Shown piece by piece: positions 16,471 through 27,300 of a DNA stretch of 64,000 nt. The stretch lies in contig NZ_AP024702.1 of assembly GCF_037076345.1 (NCBI RefSeq), forward strand, positions 62,001 to 126,000, in the 5' to 3' direction. The notes beneath the pieces were generated by a model. The model made no database searches. It saw nothing but the letters and a program-made list of their open reading frames with translations, and was not told the DNA's origin. Made by a program: the position numbers and the translations under genes. The stretch comes from Haloferula helveola (GTDB lineage: Bacteria > Verrucomicrobiota > Verrucomicrobiia > Verrucomicrobiales > Akkermansiaceae). Each line of letters begins with the position of its first letter. Position 1 is the stretch's first letter.

Positions 16471-19400
16471 ATGACTGGATCCACGAAGCCCGGCGCTCGC
16501 CACGTGGCACCGCTATCGATCGCCCTCGGACTGGCGGTATTGCCCGTCCATGCCGCCCTCGTCCACCGCTGGTCGTTCAACGAAGCCCCCGGCGGGGCTC
16601 CGAACAATTACGAAATGATCGACAGCGAGTCGGGTTGGTCCGCTTTTGTGAAGGGACAGGACTCAACCTTCGATGGCACGACGCTGCGCCTGACCGGCAC
16701 GTCGAACGGCAATCACTCGACCAATTTCCTGTCCGGCTACGTCGATCTCCCGAACGGCATCATTTCTTCGAAAACGAACCTGACCGTGGAGGTCTGGGCA
16801 ACGCCGGAGGGGTTCGCAAATTTCGCGCGGATCTTCGACTTCGGACGCGTTGCCGGCTCCGGGTTCGGCAATGGCGAGGACGGTGAAATCATCGACAATC
16901 CAGGCCAGGGCCAGATTCCGGGTACCACCGGTGCGGAGGACACCCTCTACCTGACCTTCTGCCGGGCCGGCAGTCTGAACGAGCAGCGGATGGACGCGTT
17001 CATCGCGACAACCACGGGCGTGATGACCGATACCAATCACGCCACGACGTCAGGCATTCGGCACCACTACGCGATGACCTTCGAAGACGGGGTCGGAAAC
17101 TTCGGCGGGTCGGGTGGCCGTGTCCGGTGGTTCCGCGGCGGAGTCGAGATCGCCTCGGCGGATGTCGATTTCCACCTGAACGAACTGGAAGACGTAAACA
17201 ACTGGCTCGGACGATCCCAGTGGACCGGCGACACCCTCGCCAACGCCTCCTACGACGAGTTCCGTATTTACGACCACGCACTCACGCAATCGGAACTGCT
17301 CGCCAGCATCAACGCCGGCCCGGATTCTCTTTCCACCACACCGGTCTCCGCCCCCGCTCCCGACAACCTGTGGATCTTCGACGACGGGGAGAATTCAGAG
17401 CTCGCGAGCGGCGCCGAGTTTGTCGACACCATCGGCTCCGAAATCGCCACCGTGAGAGGCCAAGGAGCCACCTTGACCCAAACCGAACTGACGCTTCCTG
17501 GAACCACCGACGGCAACCAGCCGGGTTCGACCATCTCCGCCTACCTCGACCTGCCCAACGGAATCGTTTCCGCAACGCCGGGCGTGACCTTCGAAGCCTG
17601 GGTCACCCCCCTGTCTTCGAACAACTGGCAGCGCCTGTTCGACTTCGGCCGCTGCACCGGCAGTTCGGGACTGGGCGCGGAACCGGGAGAGATCATCGAC
17701 GGACCCACCGCACCCGGCGGGACCAGCGGCTACGATAACCTGAGCCTGTCGCTGAACGACGGCGGCAACATGAACTCCCAGCAGCTTGAGGGAGAGTTCA
17801 ACGATGGTGGCCCGATCTACACCTTCTCACCCGCCGTCACCACAGCCGGGACCGAGTATCACTACGTTCTCGTGATCGAGGATGGAATCGGTGAATTCGG
17901 TGCCAGCGGCTGCCGCGCAAGCTGGTACCGCGACGGCATCCTCCAGAATACCGACGACTTCCCGTTCCTGATTCAGGACATCCAGGACGTGAACAACTGG
18001 ATCGGACGTTCGATGTATTCCGGTGACTCGAACTCGAACCTCGCCCTCAACGAACTCCGCATCCATCGACGCGCGCTCGCCCCCGCCGAGACGGTCGCCA
18101 GTTTTCTGGCGGGAGCCGACCCGACTGCGGGACCTCCCGAACCGCCCGCACCCGCACCCGTTCCGGCGCGGCGCTGGGACTTCAACACGCCTGTCGAACC
18201 CGCCCTGCCCGATACCGAGTTCATCGATGCGGCAACCGGCGAGGTCGCGACGGTCCGAGGCAACGGCGCCCAACTCGACGGCAGCCAACTGGTCATCGGC
18301 GCGGGACTCACCAACGGCCAACAAACCGGCGAGAACATCTCCGCCTACCTCGAGTTGCCCGACCACTTTGTCTCCGGCTTCAATGACATGACGGTCGAGC
18401 TCTGGCTCACCCCCCTGTCCTCCAACTGGTGGCAGCGGATCCTCGACTTCGGCAATTGCACCGTGACCCACGGCACCGGCGCGGAACCTGGCGAGATCAT
18501 TGACGGACCGGTCGCCCCCGCGGCCTTCGAAGCCAGCGACAACCTCTTCCTCTCGCTGAACGCCGGCGGCACGCTGGGTGAGCACCGGTTGGCGGCGAAG
18601 CTGAACGCGGGAGGTGAGACCGGATGGAACTCCAACCTCTCGGCATCCACCTCGACCGGTCAGGAATACCACATCGTCATGACGGTCGAGAACGGCGCGG
18701 GTGGGAGCGGGACCACCGGATGCGAAGTGAAGTGGTACCGCGACGGCGTCCTGCAAACCACCATCTCGGTGCCATTCCGCCTCAAGGACATGGAGGACGT
18801 GAACAACTGGATCGGGCGCTCGAACTGGTCGGGCGACTCGAACTCCCACATGGCAATCAACGAGCTCCGCGTTTACGACCGGGCGATCACCCAGAAAGAG
18901 GTCAATACCTCGGAGACGAACGGCCCCGATGCCGTTTTCCCTCCCCCGGTCGCGATCAACGACTCCGCCACCCTCAACTTCGGTCAGAAGGTGCTCGTCG
19001 ACATCCTCGCCAATGACACGGGCGGCCCGCTTGGATCCACCGTTTCGATCCTCTCTCCTCCTGCAGCGGGAACCGTTACGGTTCAGGCCGACGGCAGCAT
19101 CCTTTACGCCCACGATGGCAGCGCGACGGCGACCGACAGCCTGATCTACGAAGTGAGCGGTATCGGCGGCACGTCGGCACCTGCAACGGTCGACTTCACG
19201 ATCACTTCGGAGCTGAAGATCGCCAACCCGTCGCTGGCGATGCCCGACGCACCGCCGCCGACCTCGTGGGAACTGGTCGATGCGCTTCCGGGACTCACTT
19301 TCAACGAACCGCTCTGCATCAGCTTGATCCCGGGCAATGACAAGCGAATGTTCGTTTGCGAACGGATGGCCAAGATCAAGCACGTGCCGGATGTCACCTC

Positions 19401-21822
19401 GGCCAGCCCGACACAGAACACCTTCCTCGACCTGCAGGCGGTGGTCGCCGGCCGCACACCCACTGAGACGATCGAGGATGGCGCCAATGCCGAGCACGGA
19501 TTGCTCGGGCTCGCCTTCCATCCGGACTACGCAACCAATGGCTACTTCTACGTCGCCTACACGGTTCGCATCAACGGCGGCTCCTACTACCAACGCGTCT
19601 CGCGATTCGAAGTGAGCACCGGTGATCCAGATGTCGCCGACCCCGCTTCCGAGTCGGTCCTGATCGAGCAACTCGACGAAGGTTCGAACCACGATGGTGG
19701 CGACCTCCATTTCGGACCCGACGGCTATCTTTACTACGCCGCCGGCGACGAGGAGAACTCAAACCGCGGCCAGCAAAACAGCCAGAAGGTCGACGGGGAT
19801 TTCTTTTGCGGGGTGTTCCGCATCGATGTCGACAAGCTCCCGGGCAACCTCGAGCCGAACCCGCACGCGTCGATTCCGACCGATGGCGGCATCGCGCGAT
19901 TCTCGATCCCGGCCGACAACCCGTTCATCCACACCTCGCTCGGAGGAACGTGGGACGGAGCCTACAACGGCATCGCGGTCGCCGACCTTAACGCGGTCCG
20001 CACCGAGTTCTGGGCCACCGGCCTGCGCCACGTGTGGCGGATGTCATTTGACCCCGCGACCGGCGACCTCTGGGCCGGCGACGTCGGACAGAACACCTAC
20101 GAGGAGATCAACCTCGTCGAGAAGGGCGTGAACTACGGCTGGGCCTACCGCGAGGGCGCCCACGACTTCGGCACCGTGCTCGGTTCACCGCCGCCCGGAT
20201 TCTCCAGCACCGATCCGGTCTACGAATACGTCCACACCGGCATCGCCGGCGGCGACGCCAGCTTCAAGGGCAACTCGGTCGTCGGCGGCTACGTCTATCG
20301 CGGCACCCGTTTCCCCGAGCTCGTGGGACGCTACATCTTCAGCGACTCGGTCTCGGGACACGTCTGGGAAATGGAGACCGGCACCGGCGCGACCACCCGT
20401 CTGACCGGCCTGCCCGGGGCCTACGGCGTGATCTCCTCCCAAGGCCTCGACCCCTACAATCAGGACCTGCTTTTCTGTGCCTACCTGACCGGCAAGATCA
20501 TGCGCCTGACGAAGAGCAGCGACCTTGCCAGCGGATTCCCGCAGACGCTCAGCGAAACCGGCCTCTTCGCCGACCTCAGCGACCTTTCGCCCTCCCCGGG
20601 GCTCGTCCCCTACCTGCCGAACCTCAAGTTCTGGAGCGACCACGCCGACAAGACCCGCTGGTTCGCCATCCCCGACGGCACCAGCAGGATGACCTGGCAG
20701 AAGGAAGGCCCATGGGACTACCCGACCGGCGCGGTCTGGGTGAAGCACTTCGATCTCGCCCTGAGCCGAGATGATCCGGGTACGAACAAGCGGATCGAGA
20801 CGCGCGTGCTCGTGAAGACCGACGACGGAGTCTATGGCGTCAGCTACCGCTGGAACGACGCCGGGACCGAAGCCTATCTCGTGGAAGACGCCGGCACTTC
20901 GTTCGATCTCGCGATCGACGATCACGGCACGCCTCACACCCAGCGCTGGGAAATCCCGGGCCGCACGAGCTGCCTGACCTGTCACGACGACCGCCCGCTG
21001 TCCTTCAACACACGGCAGCTCAACCGGATCGCCGACATCCATGGCATGCTGGGGAACCAGATCGTGACGCTGTCTTCCGCCGGCTACCTCGACAACTCAC
21101 CGGATCCGGTGGACACCCTGCCCTTCCACGTCACGCCGGAGGAAACCCAGTATCCGCTCGAGCAGCGGGTGCGTTCCTACCTCGACGTCAACTGCGCCTA
21201 CTGCCACCAGCTCGGCGGGTCGGTCGCGGGATTCTGGGACGGCCGCGAGAGCCTGACCTTGGAACAAACCGGATTGATCCACGGAACCGCCGTCAACAAT
21301 GGCGGCGACCCGTTCAACAAGTATGTCGTCCCGGGCGACACCTTCCACAGCATCGTGCTCAACCGGGTCGCCGAGACCAATGGCTTCACCCGGATGCCGC
21401 CGCTCGCGACCTCCGAGCACGACGAAGTGGGCATCGACCTCCTGACCCAATGGATCCAGAGCGAGTTGCCAAGCCATGTGCTTTATGACGACTGGGCGAT
21501 CAACTTCCCCGGCATCGGCGGACGCAATGACGACGGCGACGGCGACGGCCGTAGCAACTACGACGAGTTCGTTCTCGGCACGAACCCCCTGTCCGCCTCG
21601 GATGCTCCGGTGGTTCAGGCGGCGGATGGCTCACTGAGTTTCAACCGCAAGGCCTTCCGGATCTACGACATCCGGACCAGTACCAACCTCGTCGATTGGG
21701 AAAGCTGGAACGTTCCGGAGAACACGTCGATCTACGAAACGAGCGACCGGCTTGAGACCATCGCTCTTCCGATCGGCAGCGACCCTGCGCGCTTCTTCCA
21801 GCTCAACGTGGTCGAGCCCTAA
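16471..21822 (+). CDS. Giant secreted protein: 3x LamG, Ig-like, sorbosone-dehydrogenase-like propeller, two heme-binding motifs
   Basis: 1783 residues starting at MTGSTKPGARH, which leads straight into a signal peptide; the frame is open upstream but without a plausible start. Order: three similar LamG/concanavalin-like modules (about 30-280, 297-544, 567-813, each beginning like HRWSFN/WIFDD/RRWDFN and ending in VNNWLGRS/VNNWIGRS), an Ig/cadherin-like segment (about 828-912), a glucose/sorbosone dehydrogenase-like propeller (about 934-1347; ENGANAEHGLLGLAFHP-type wording, HDGGDLHFGPDGYLY, GLRHVWRMSFDP), then heme-binding CLTCH (1501-1505) and CAYCH (1575-1579). A DDDGDGDG calcium-type loop (about 1687) and a C-terminal module ending ARFFQLNVVEP close it. 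Possibly an extracellular sugar oxidoreductase passing electrons to its own hemes; substrate unknown. Confidence 0.8.
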   Translation: MTGSTKPGARHVAPLSIALGLAVLPVHAALVHRWSFNEAPGGAPNNYEMIDSESGWSAFVKGQDSTFDGTTLRLTGTSNGNHSTNFLSGYVDLPNGIISSKTNLTVEVWATPEGFANFARIFDFGRVAGSGFGNGEDGEIIDNPGQGQIPGTTGAEDTLYLTFCRAGSLNEQRMDAFIATTTGVMTDTNHATTSGIRHHYAMTFEDGVGNFGGSGGRVRWFRGGVEIASADVDFHLNELEDVNNWLGRSQWTGDTLANASYDEFRIYDHALTQSELLASINAGPDSLSTTPVSAPAPDNLWIFDDGENSELASGAEFVDTIGSEIATVRGQGATLTQTELTLPGTTDGNQPGSTISAYLDLPNGIVSATPGVTFEAWVTPLSSNNWQRLFDFGRCTGSSGLGAEPGEIIDGPTAPGGTSGYDNLSLSLNDGGNMNSQQLEGEFNDGGPIYTFSPAVTTAGTEYHYVLVIEDGIGEFGASGCRASWYRDGILQNTDDFPFLIQDIQDVNNWIGRSMYSGDSNSNLALNELRIHRRALAPAETVASFLAGADPTAGPPEPPAPAPVPARRWDFNTPVEPALPDTEFIDAATGEVATVRGNGAQLDGSQLVIGAGLTNGQQTGENISAYLELPDHFVSGFNDMTVELWLTPLSSNWWQRILDFGNCTVTHGTGAEPGEIIDGPVAPAAFEASDNLFLSLNAGGTLGEHRLAAKLNAGGETGWNSNLSASTSTGQEYHIVMTVENGAGGSGTTGCEVKWYRDGVLQTTISVPFRLKDMEDVNNWIGRSNWSGDSNSHMAINELRVYDRAITQKEVNTSETNGPDAVFPPPVAINDSATLNFGQKVLVDILANDTGGPLGSTVSILSPPAAGTVTVQADGSILYAHDGSATATDSLIYEVSGIGGTSAPATVDFTITSELKIANPSLAMPDAPPPTSWELVDALPGLTFNEPLCISLIPGNDKRMFVCERMAKIKHVPDVTSASPTQNTFLDLQAVVAGRTPTETIEDGANAEHGLLGLAFHPDYATNGYFYVAYTVRINGGSYYQRVSRFEVSTGDPDVADPASESVLIEQLDEGSNHDGGDLHFGPDGYLYYAAGDEENSNRGQQNSQKVDGDFFCGVFRIDVDKLPGNLEPNPHASIPTDGGIARFSIPADNPFIHTSLGGTWDGAYNGIAVADLNAVRTEFWATGLRHVWRMSFDPATGDLWAGDVGQNTYEEINLVEKGVNYGWAYREGAHDFGTVLGSPPPGFSSTDPVYEYVHTGIAGGDASFKGNSVVGGYVYRGTRFPELVGRYIFSDSVSGHVWEMETGTGATTRLTGLPGAYGVISSQGLDPYNQDLLFCAYLTGKIMRLTKSSDLASGFPQTLSETGLFADLSDLSPSPGLVPYLPNLKFWSDHADKTRWFAIPDGTSRMTWQKEGPWDYPTGAVWVKHFDLALSRDDPGTNKRIETRVLVKTDDGVYGVSYRWNDAGTEAYLVEDAGTSFDLAIDDHGTPHTQRWEIPGRTSCLTCHDDRPLSFNTRQLNRIADIHGMLGNQIVTLSSAGYLDNSPDPVDTLPFHVTPEETQYPLEQRVRSYLDVNCAYCHQLGGSVAGFWDGRESLTLEQTGLIHGTAVNNGGDPFNKYVVPGDTFHSIVLNRVAETNGFTRMPPLATSEHDEVGIDLLTQWIQSELPSHVLYDDWAINFPGIGGRNDDGDGDGRSNYDEFVLGTNPLSASDAPVVQAADGSLSFNRKAFRIYDIRTSTNLVDWESWNVPENTSIYETSDRLETIALPIGSDPARFFQLNVVEP

Positions 21823-21877
21823 GAGTCCGGTCGAGCGGTCTTGCCAGCCACCGCCCCGCCGTCCAGCCTTCGGACCG

Positions 21878-22492
21878 ATGAAGCCCGAAGACGTCGCGGC
21901 GAGCTACGACAGGCTCGCGAGCCACTGGGATGGCGACTTGTTCCATCGCGAGAACGGCATCGCCCAACACCGGCGTGCCTTGGCATTCCTCGACCACCGC
22001 GGGCGGGCCATCGACATCGGCTGCGGCAGCAGCGGACGGATCGTCGACCTGCTGCTGTCCGAGGGCTTCGACACCGAAGCACTCGACATCTCCACCGAAA
22101 TGCTCGCGCTTGCACGGAGGCGACACCCCGATCTCACCTTCCACCATGCCGACATCTGCAAGTGGACGCCGCCGGGCCTCTACGACTTCGTCTCCGCGTG
22201 GGACAGCATCTGGCATGTGCCCATGGACGAACAGGAGCCCGTCCTCCGAAAACTCTTCAACGCCCTGAGTCCCGGAGGCATCTGCATCTTCACCAGCGGC
22301 GGACTCGATGAACCGAGCGACACCGACAACCCGTGCATGGGGGAGCCGATGTACACCGCGGCTCCCGGCATTCCGGCCCTACTCGAAGCCGTCTCGGACT
22401 GCGGCTGTGTGTGCCGGCACCTCGAATACGACCAATTCCCGGAGAAGCACCTGTATCTCATCGTCCAGAAGCAGGCGCATCCATCCGGCTGA
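21878..22492 (+). CDS. Class I SAM-dependent methyltransferase
   Basis: 204 residues. Motif I AIDIGCGSSGRIVDLLL (about residues 44-60), acidic end of strand 2 in TEALDISTEMLALARRRHP, motif II/post II FHHADICKWTPPGLYDFVSAWDSIWHVP and motif III LRKLFNALSPGGICIFTSGG give a complete Rossmann methyltransferase. The start MKPEDVAASYD at 21878 is chosen because homology-like sequence begins there. It lies 55 bp after the giant LamG gene and 36 bp before the sulfatase gene on the same strand. The substrate is unknown. Confidence 0.85.
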   Translation: MKPEDVAASYDRLASHWDGDLFHRENGIAQHRRALAFLDHRGRAIDIGCGSSGRIVDLLLSEGFDTEALDISTEMLALARRRHPDLTFHHADICKWTPPGLYDFVSAWDSIWHVPMDEQEPVLRKLFNALSPGGICIFTSGGLDEPSDTDNPCMGEPMYTAAPGIPALLEAVSDCGCVCRHLEYDQFPEKHLYLIVQKQAHPSG

Positions 22493-22528
22493 CAGCCTTC
22501 CCGGGCTTTCCACGTTCCCTGTCGGCAG

Positions 22529-23980
22529 ATGACCGTCCGATTCGCCCTCATCGCCTGTCTGCTCTCGGCTGCCGCCGCGGAATCGAAGCCACGTCCGAAC
22601 GTCCTGTTCCTGTTCACCGACGACCAGCGCTTCGACACCATCCACGCCCTCGGCAACGAGCGGATCAAGACGCCGAACATCGACCGCCTTGTCGAAAACG
22701 GCCTCAGCTTCACCAACGCCTACATCATGGGCGCGAACTCGATGGCCGTCTGCACCCCATCGCGCGCCTGCCTTTTCAGCGGTCGCACCCTCTGGAATCT
22801 GGAAAGCCAGGGGCCGTGGGATTTCGCGATCCCGGAGCGCTACACGACGATGACGGGGGCCTTCCTGAAGGACGGCTACACCTGTTTCGCCGCCGGCAAG
22901 AACGATCCCGGCTTCGGCAAGAACGACCACTTCTTCCGCTCCTTCAACGCGGGCGACAACCTCTACTACCGCGGCGGCCACCGGGGGCAGAACCAAACGC
23001 CGTTGTTCTCGATCGATTGGGACGCCGATCCACCTGCAAAGGAGAAGCAAAAGCCGGACGGCACGTTCAACGCTGACCTGTTTGCCGAGGCCGCAGTCGA
23101 ATTTCTGGAAAAGCGCAACGACGGCGACCCACCCTTCTTCGCCTACGTCTCCTTCATGACGCCTCATGACCCCCTCAACTGCCCGGAGGAATTCATGAAG
23201 CTCTACGCAGGAGAGGACATGAAACTCCCCGCCAATTACCTGCCCGAGCATCCCTTCGACGCGGGCGTCCATGACATCCGCGACGAGAAACTGATGAAGC
23301 GTCCGCTCACCGAGGACGGAGTGCGCGATCGGCTCGCGAAGTACTACGCCCTCGTGACGCACACCGACGCCCAGATCGGGCGAATCCTCGAAGCCCTGGC
23401 GCGGAGCGGCGAAGCGGACAACACCATCGTCGTCTTCAGTTCGGACAATGGCCTCGCTCTCGGAAGCCACGGACTGACCGGCAAGCAGAGCGTTTACGAG
23501 CACTCCGTCCGGGTGCCTTTGGTCATCGCCGGCCCCGGGATCCCGAAAGGCGAGCGGCGTGAGCAACTCTGCTACATCTACGACGTGTATCCGACCCTTT
23601 GCGAAAGGGCGGACGTTGAGATCCCGGACACCGTGCAATTCCGCAGCCTCGACCCCGTCATCGCCGATCCGGAAGCGAGCCATCGGGATCACCTCTACTT
23701 CGGCTTCATGTCATGGCACCGGGCGGTGAGGGATGATCGCCACAAGCTGATCAGCTACAGCGTGAACGGTGAGAGCCACACCCAGCTGTTCGACCTGGAA
23801 ACGGACCCCGGCGAAACCCGCAATCTCGCCGGAGAGAAAAAAGTGCAGCCCGTTCTCAAGCGCATGCGAAAACTTCTCGAAAGCGAGCGGGACCGCCTGA
23901 ACGACGGCAAGGCTGATGCCGAGCACATCAACGAGATGTCCAAGGCGTTCTGGGAAACCTACCGCCAAGCGGCGGAGTAG
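22529..23980 (+). CDS. Secreted sulfatase (type I, formylglycine-dependent)
   Basis: Removes sulfate esters, most likely from sulfated polysaccharides. 483 residues with a signal peptide (MTVRFALIACLLSAAAAES). The metal site PNVLFLFTDDQRFD opens the mature protein, and the maturation motif CTPSR (about residues 75-79) contains the Cys that is converted to formylglycine. Other blocks are YVSFMTPHDPL, VVFSSDNGLALGSHGLTGKQSVYEHSVRVPLVIAGPGIP and LFDLETDPGETRNLA. No maturase gene is present in the window. The substrate cannot be read from sequence. Confidence 0.92.
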   Translation: MTVRFALIACLLSAAAAESKPRPNVLFLFTDDQRFDTIHALGNERIKTPNIDRLVENGLSFTNAYIMGANSMAVCTPSRACLFSGRTLWNLESQGPWDFAIPERYTTMTGAFLKDGYTCFAAGKNDPGFGKNDHFFRSFNAGDNLYYRGGHRGQNQTPLFSIDWDADPPAKEKQKPDGTFNADLFAEAAVEFLEKRNDGDPPFFAYVSFMTPHDPLNCPEEFMKLYAGEDMKLPANYLPEHPFDAGVHDIRDEKLMKRPLTEDGVRDRLAKYYALVTHTDAQIGRILEALARSGEADNTIVVFSSDNGLALGSHGLTGKQSVYEHSVRVPLVIAGPGIPKGERREQLCYIYDVYPTLCERADVEIPDTVQFRSLDPVIADPEASHRDHLYFGFMSWHRAVRDDRHKLISYSVNGESHTQLFDLETDPGETRNLAGEKKVQPVLKRMRKLLESERDRLNDGKADAEHINEMSKAFWETYRQAAE

Positions 23981-24078
23981 CATCCGGCCGCGGAGCAGCA
24001 CCCAGCCCCGGAGCCCCCCTGATCAGCCCATGCAGCCCTCCGGAGTTTCTTAAGCCCCGACGGGGCGCCGGCATCTAG

Positions 24079-24098
24079 CCCCCGGGTTCACCCGGGGG
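24079..24098. terminator. GC-rich perfect hairpin downstream of sulfatase
   Basis: Arms CCCCCGGGT (24079-24087) and ACCCGGGGG (24090-24098) with a two-base loop, followed by TATTT. It can end the sulfatase transcript, though the T-tract is weak. It could equally be the first element of the repeat cassette that continues to 24201. Confidence 0.45.
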
Positions 24099-24120
24099 TA
24101 TTTGACGAATACACAATTGA

Positions 24121-24201
24121 AGCGCCGAAGGAGCGCAGGCGGAGCTGGTCGAGCGTGCACGTCTGCGTGGATTCCAGCTTCGCCTGCGCACCTTCGGCGC
24201 T
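24121..24201. repeat. 26-bp inverted repeat, REP/MITE-like
   Basis: Left arm 24121-24146 begins AGCGCCGAAGG; right arm 24176-24201 is its reverse complement except at two positions, with a 29-base spacer. The imperfect long palindrome in a non-coding gap between convergent genes resembles a miniature interspersed or REP-type element. Copies elsewhere in the genome cannot be checked here. Confidence 0.6.
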
Positions 24202-24315
24202 ACCCGTGAAATCGCGTCCTTCCAATCCGGCGAACCCTCCCCCACACGCAACAATCCCCCGCCGCCGGATCTCGGCGACGGGGGATGCTACTTTGATCGA
24301 ATCAGTCCGACCGAA

Positions 24316-27300
24316 TCATTGGACGTCCAGGCGGGCGAAGAAGCTCACCGCACCTCCCGTCGGGATCGAGGCCGTGATGGTGTCCGGTCCGGCGCCATTC
24401 TCCACAACCGTGAAGGTGACCGCACCGACCATGCCGCTTCCGGCCGGAATGGCCACCGTGGTCCAACCCGACAGGTCACTGCCGTATTGGAGGTTCTGGA
24501 CGGTGTCGCCTTCGGCTTCATCGCTCCGGTTGAAGACCAGGATGAGGTTACCGCCCGACACGGTGCCGGTCGGCAGACCGCCGAGGTCGGAAACCGTCGG
24601 ATCGAGACCGAGGAAGAACTCGAGCACGTTGGCGATACCGTCGCCATCGTTGTCCTCCTCACGACCGGTCAGAGTCATGCCCGGATAGTTGGTGAGCCAA
24701 GCGTCATAGCCGGCGAGTCCACCGGTGCTCAGGCTCAGGACTCCGGTCGCTTCGGTAAACGTCCAGGTGTTGGGACCGTCGGTAAGCGTCCACACATTCG
24801 CCGACTCGCTGAATGCACCGAGGCTGCTGTTCACCGAGAAAGTGAGCGAATACAGGGGAGAACCCACATCCTCCAGCGTCCAGGTATTGCCATCGGTCAG
24901 ATCGGCGTTGCTGAGATCGAGGTAGAAGGTACCGTCGAACTGGGCGTTGCCTGCACCGGTGACCTTGTTGGTTACCGTGTCAGCCATCGGCGCGAAGACC
25001 AACTGTCCCGCTGCACCGAGAACGAGGTTGGATCCGGTATCCACGGTCGTGTTGCCCGTGTAGGTATTGACGCCACCCATCGTGGTCACGCCGGCCCCGG
25101 TCAGGGTCATACCGCCACTGGTGTTGGCTACGATGGTCGGAGTGCCGGTAACTGCGGCGGTATTTCCGATACCACCTCCCGACAAGCTGACGCTGGCGGT
25201 CGTGTAGCCGATCCCCGGATTGGTGATGGTGATTCCGGTCAGGTTTCCGCTGCCATCGAGCACCGCGACCGCCGTCGCACCGACACCGTCACCGGAAATC
25301 GTGACCACCGGCGTATCGATGCACCCGCCACCGCTGAAGCTGAGGCCGGCAGCACTCACGCCACCACCGGTCGGAGCAAGCAGGGACTGACCGACGGTGA
25401 TGTTGTTGCCACCGTTGGAGATCACGCCGCCACCCGAGTGAACGTAGGCTGCGGTGAGGCCCGTGAGGAAGTTGGCGTTCGCCGCGTTCGCCGTGAGGGA
25501 ACCCCCGTTGAAGTTCAGCGTCGCACTGCCACCGCCCTTGTAAACCGCCTTGGTCGTCACGTTGCCGCCGCGCAGGTTGACCACGCCGGCACCTGCGCCT
25601 CCACGCGCCAGTTGCAGGCCGTCGTTCGCCGCGACAATCGTCAGGCTCGCGCTGTCGGAGACCGTGAGCACGCCGGCTCCGTTCTCACCAATCCACATTC
25701 CGAGGTCACCCGTGCTGGTGTGATTGTAAACGGCGCTGCCGCTCAGTGACATCACGCCGACGCTGCCACCGGCGGCACCGAGCGTCACCGGACCCGCTTG
25801 GTTGTATGCGGCGGTTCCGGAAAGATTGACCACGCCCTGCGAAGGACCAAGGCCAACGGCAAGGAAGCCTCCGATGTTCGCGGTGCCGCCCGTTTGGCTG
25901 TAGGCGGCGAAGGCGCCGTTCGCACGGCCGACGGCGAGCTGACGGAACACATCGAGTGATCCCGAATTCAAGTGGACCGCTCCGGCACCGGTGCCGCTGC
26001 GTCCGATGTCGAGCGTCGAGTGGTAAGCCAGGAACGCACCGTTGGCCGCGCTGTTGTAGTTCACGGCCGCTCCGTTGATCTCAAGAACGCCATTCGCTCC
26101 TCCGTCGAAGCCGATGACTGCCTGAGCCCCCACGAGCGTCGAACCGTCGCCGGCCTGCCTCTTGTAGGAACCGTCCTGCAGGATCAGGGATCCGTTCTCG
26201 ACCTGCAGTTGGGCCGTCGTGTCATTGAGCGCGTTGGTCAGAGTCAGCGAGCCGATGCCGCGCTTCACGATTCCGAGCTGGAAGTCGTGCGATCCGTCGT
26301 TGTCCCGGATGTTCAACCCTGAAGTCTCGGCTGTCGCGAGGTTCCAGAAGGTCCACTTCGTTCCCACACCGCCCGAGTTCTCAAGGATACCGGTTCCGAC
26401 CGGAGCACGGCCGAGGAAGTCCTGATTGAGGGCGACGACGCCGCCCTGGACGTCGAGGTCTCCGGCGATATTGCCACCGTTGAGAACCAGCGTGCCGTCG
26501 CCGGTCTTGAGGAAGTCGTAGCCCGCGCCACCGTCGTTCGGCGCACCCATCCCGAAGTTGCTTCCGGCAGGAACGTTAACCGACCGGGTGTCGGTGAGGG
26601 TCACGGCACCGTTGGTCAGGAACAGGTCGTTGGTACCCAGGAACGAAAGGTTCGCGTTGAGGGTGACCGGCTTGTTCGGAGCAAGGAAGACCGGACCACC
26701 GCTGGTGTTGTCGATAACCCCACCGTTGATGATGAAGGCATCGAAGGCGTCATCCGTGGTACCGAGGGCTCCGGCGCTGTTGAGATTGAGCTGGCCGGCT
26801 TCGAGCGTGAAGTCGCCCGCGAAGGTATTGGCACCCGAGAGGGTCAGTGTGCCCGTTCCATCCTTGGTGACCGGACCGGTGCCCTGGATCGGGTTGGCGT
26901 ATTCATCGCTGCCGGTCAGATCGAACACCAGTTCACCGAAGTCCCCGATCATGATCGACGAACTGTCCGCGATCGATCCGGTTCCGGAAATCACGAGGAT
27001 ACCATCCGTGACACTCGTGGCGCCGGTGTAGGCGTTGTCGGTCGTAAGCGTGACCGTCCCGCCGTTGTCGATCGAAACCGAAGCGCTGCCGTTGATACCG
27101 AAGCCGCCGCTGCTGGAGATCGTGTAGTCGTCGTTGAAGTTGCTGAACTGGACCAGTCCGGGCTCGACGTTCTCGGCAAGATTCACGTTGAAGAAGCCCG
27201 CACCGTCTTCAAACAGAACGGACTGGCCTGCGGAGAAGGTCGTGTCTCCGCCGGTGTTCGCCCAGTTGACCGACGCGGTGTCCCAATTGGCGTCGGTCAT

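Larger units (their letters stand above)
23981..24315. other. 335-bp gene-free region with hairpin and long inverted repeat
   Basis: Between the sulfatase gene and the end of the convergent beta-strand repeat gene. It contains a GC-rich 9-bp hairpin and a 26-bp inverted repeat, both listed separately. The remainder is Pro/Arg-like high-GC sequence with no gene I can support. Confidence 0.6.

Noticed and set aside
17827-19710. 627-residue open frame on the minus strand inside the LamG/GSDH gene
   Set aside because: It is antisense to a clear multidomain protein in a GC-rich region; its translation is Val/Asp/Gly/Arg-rich with no domain.
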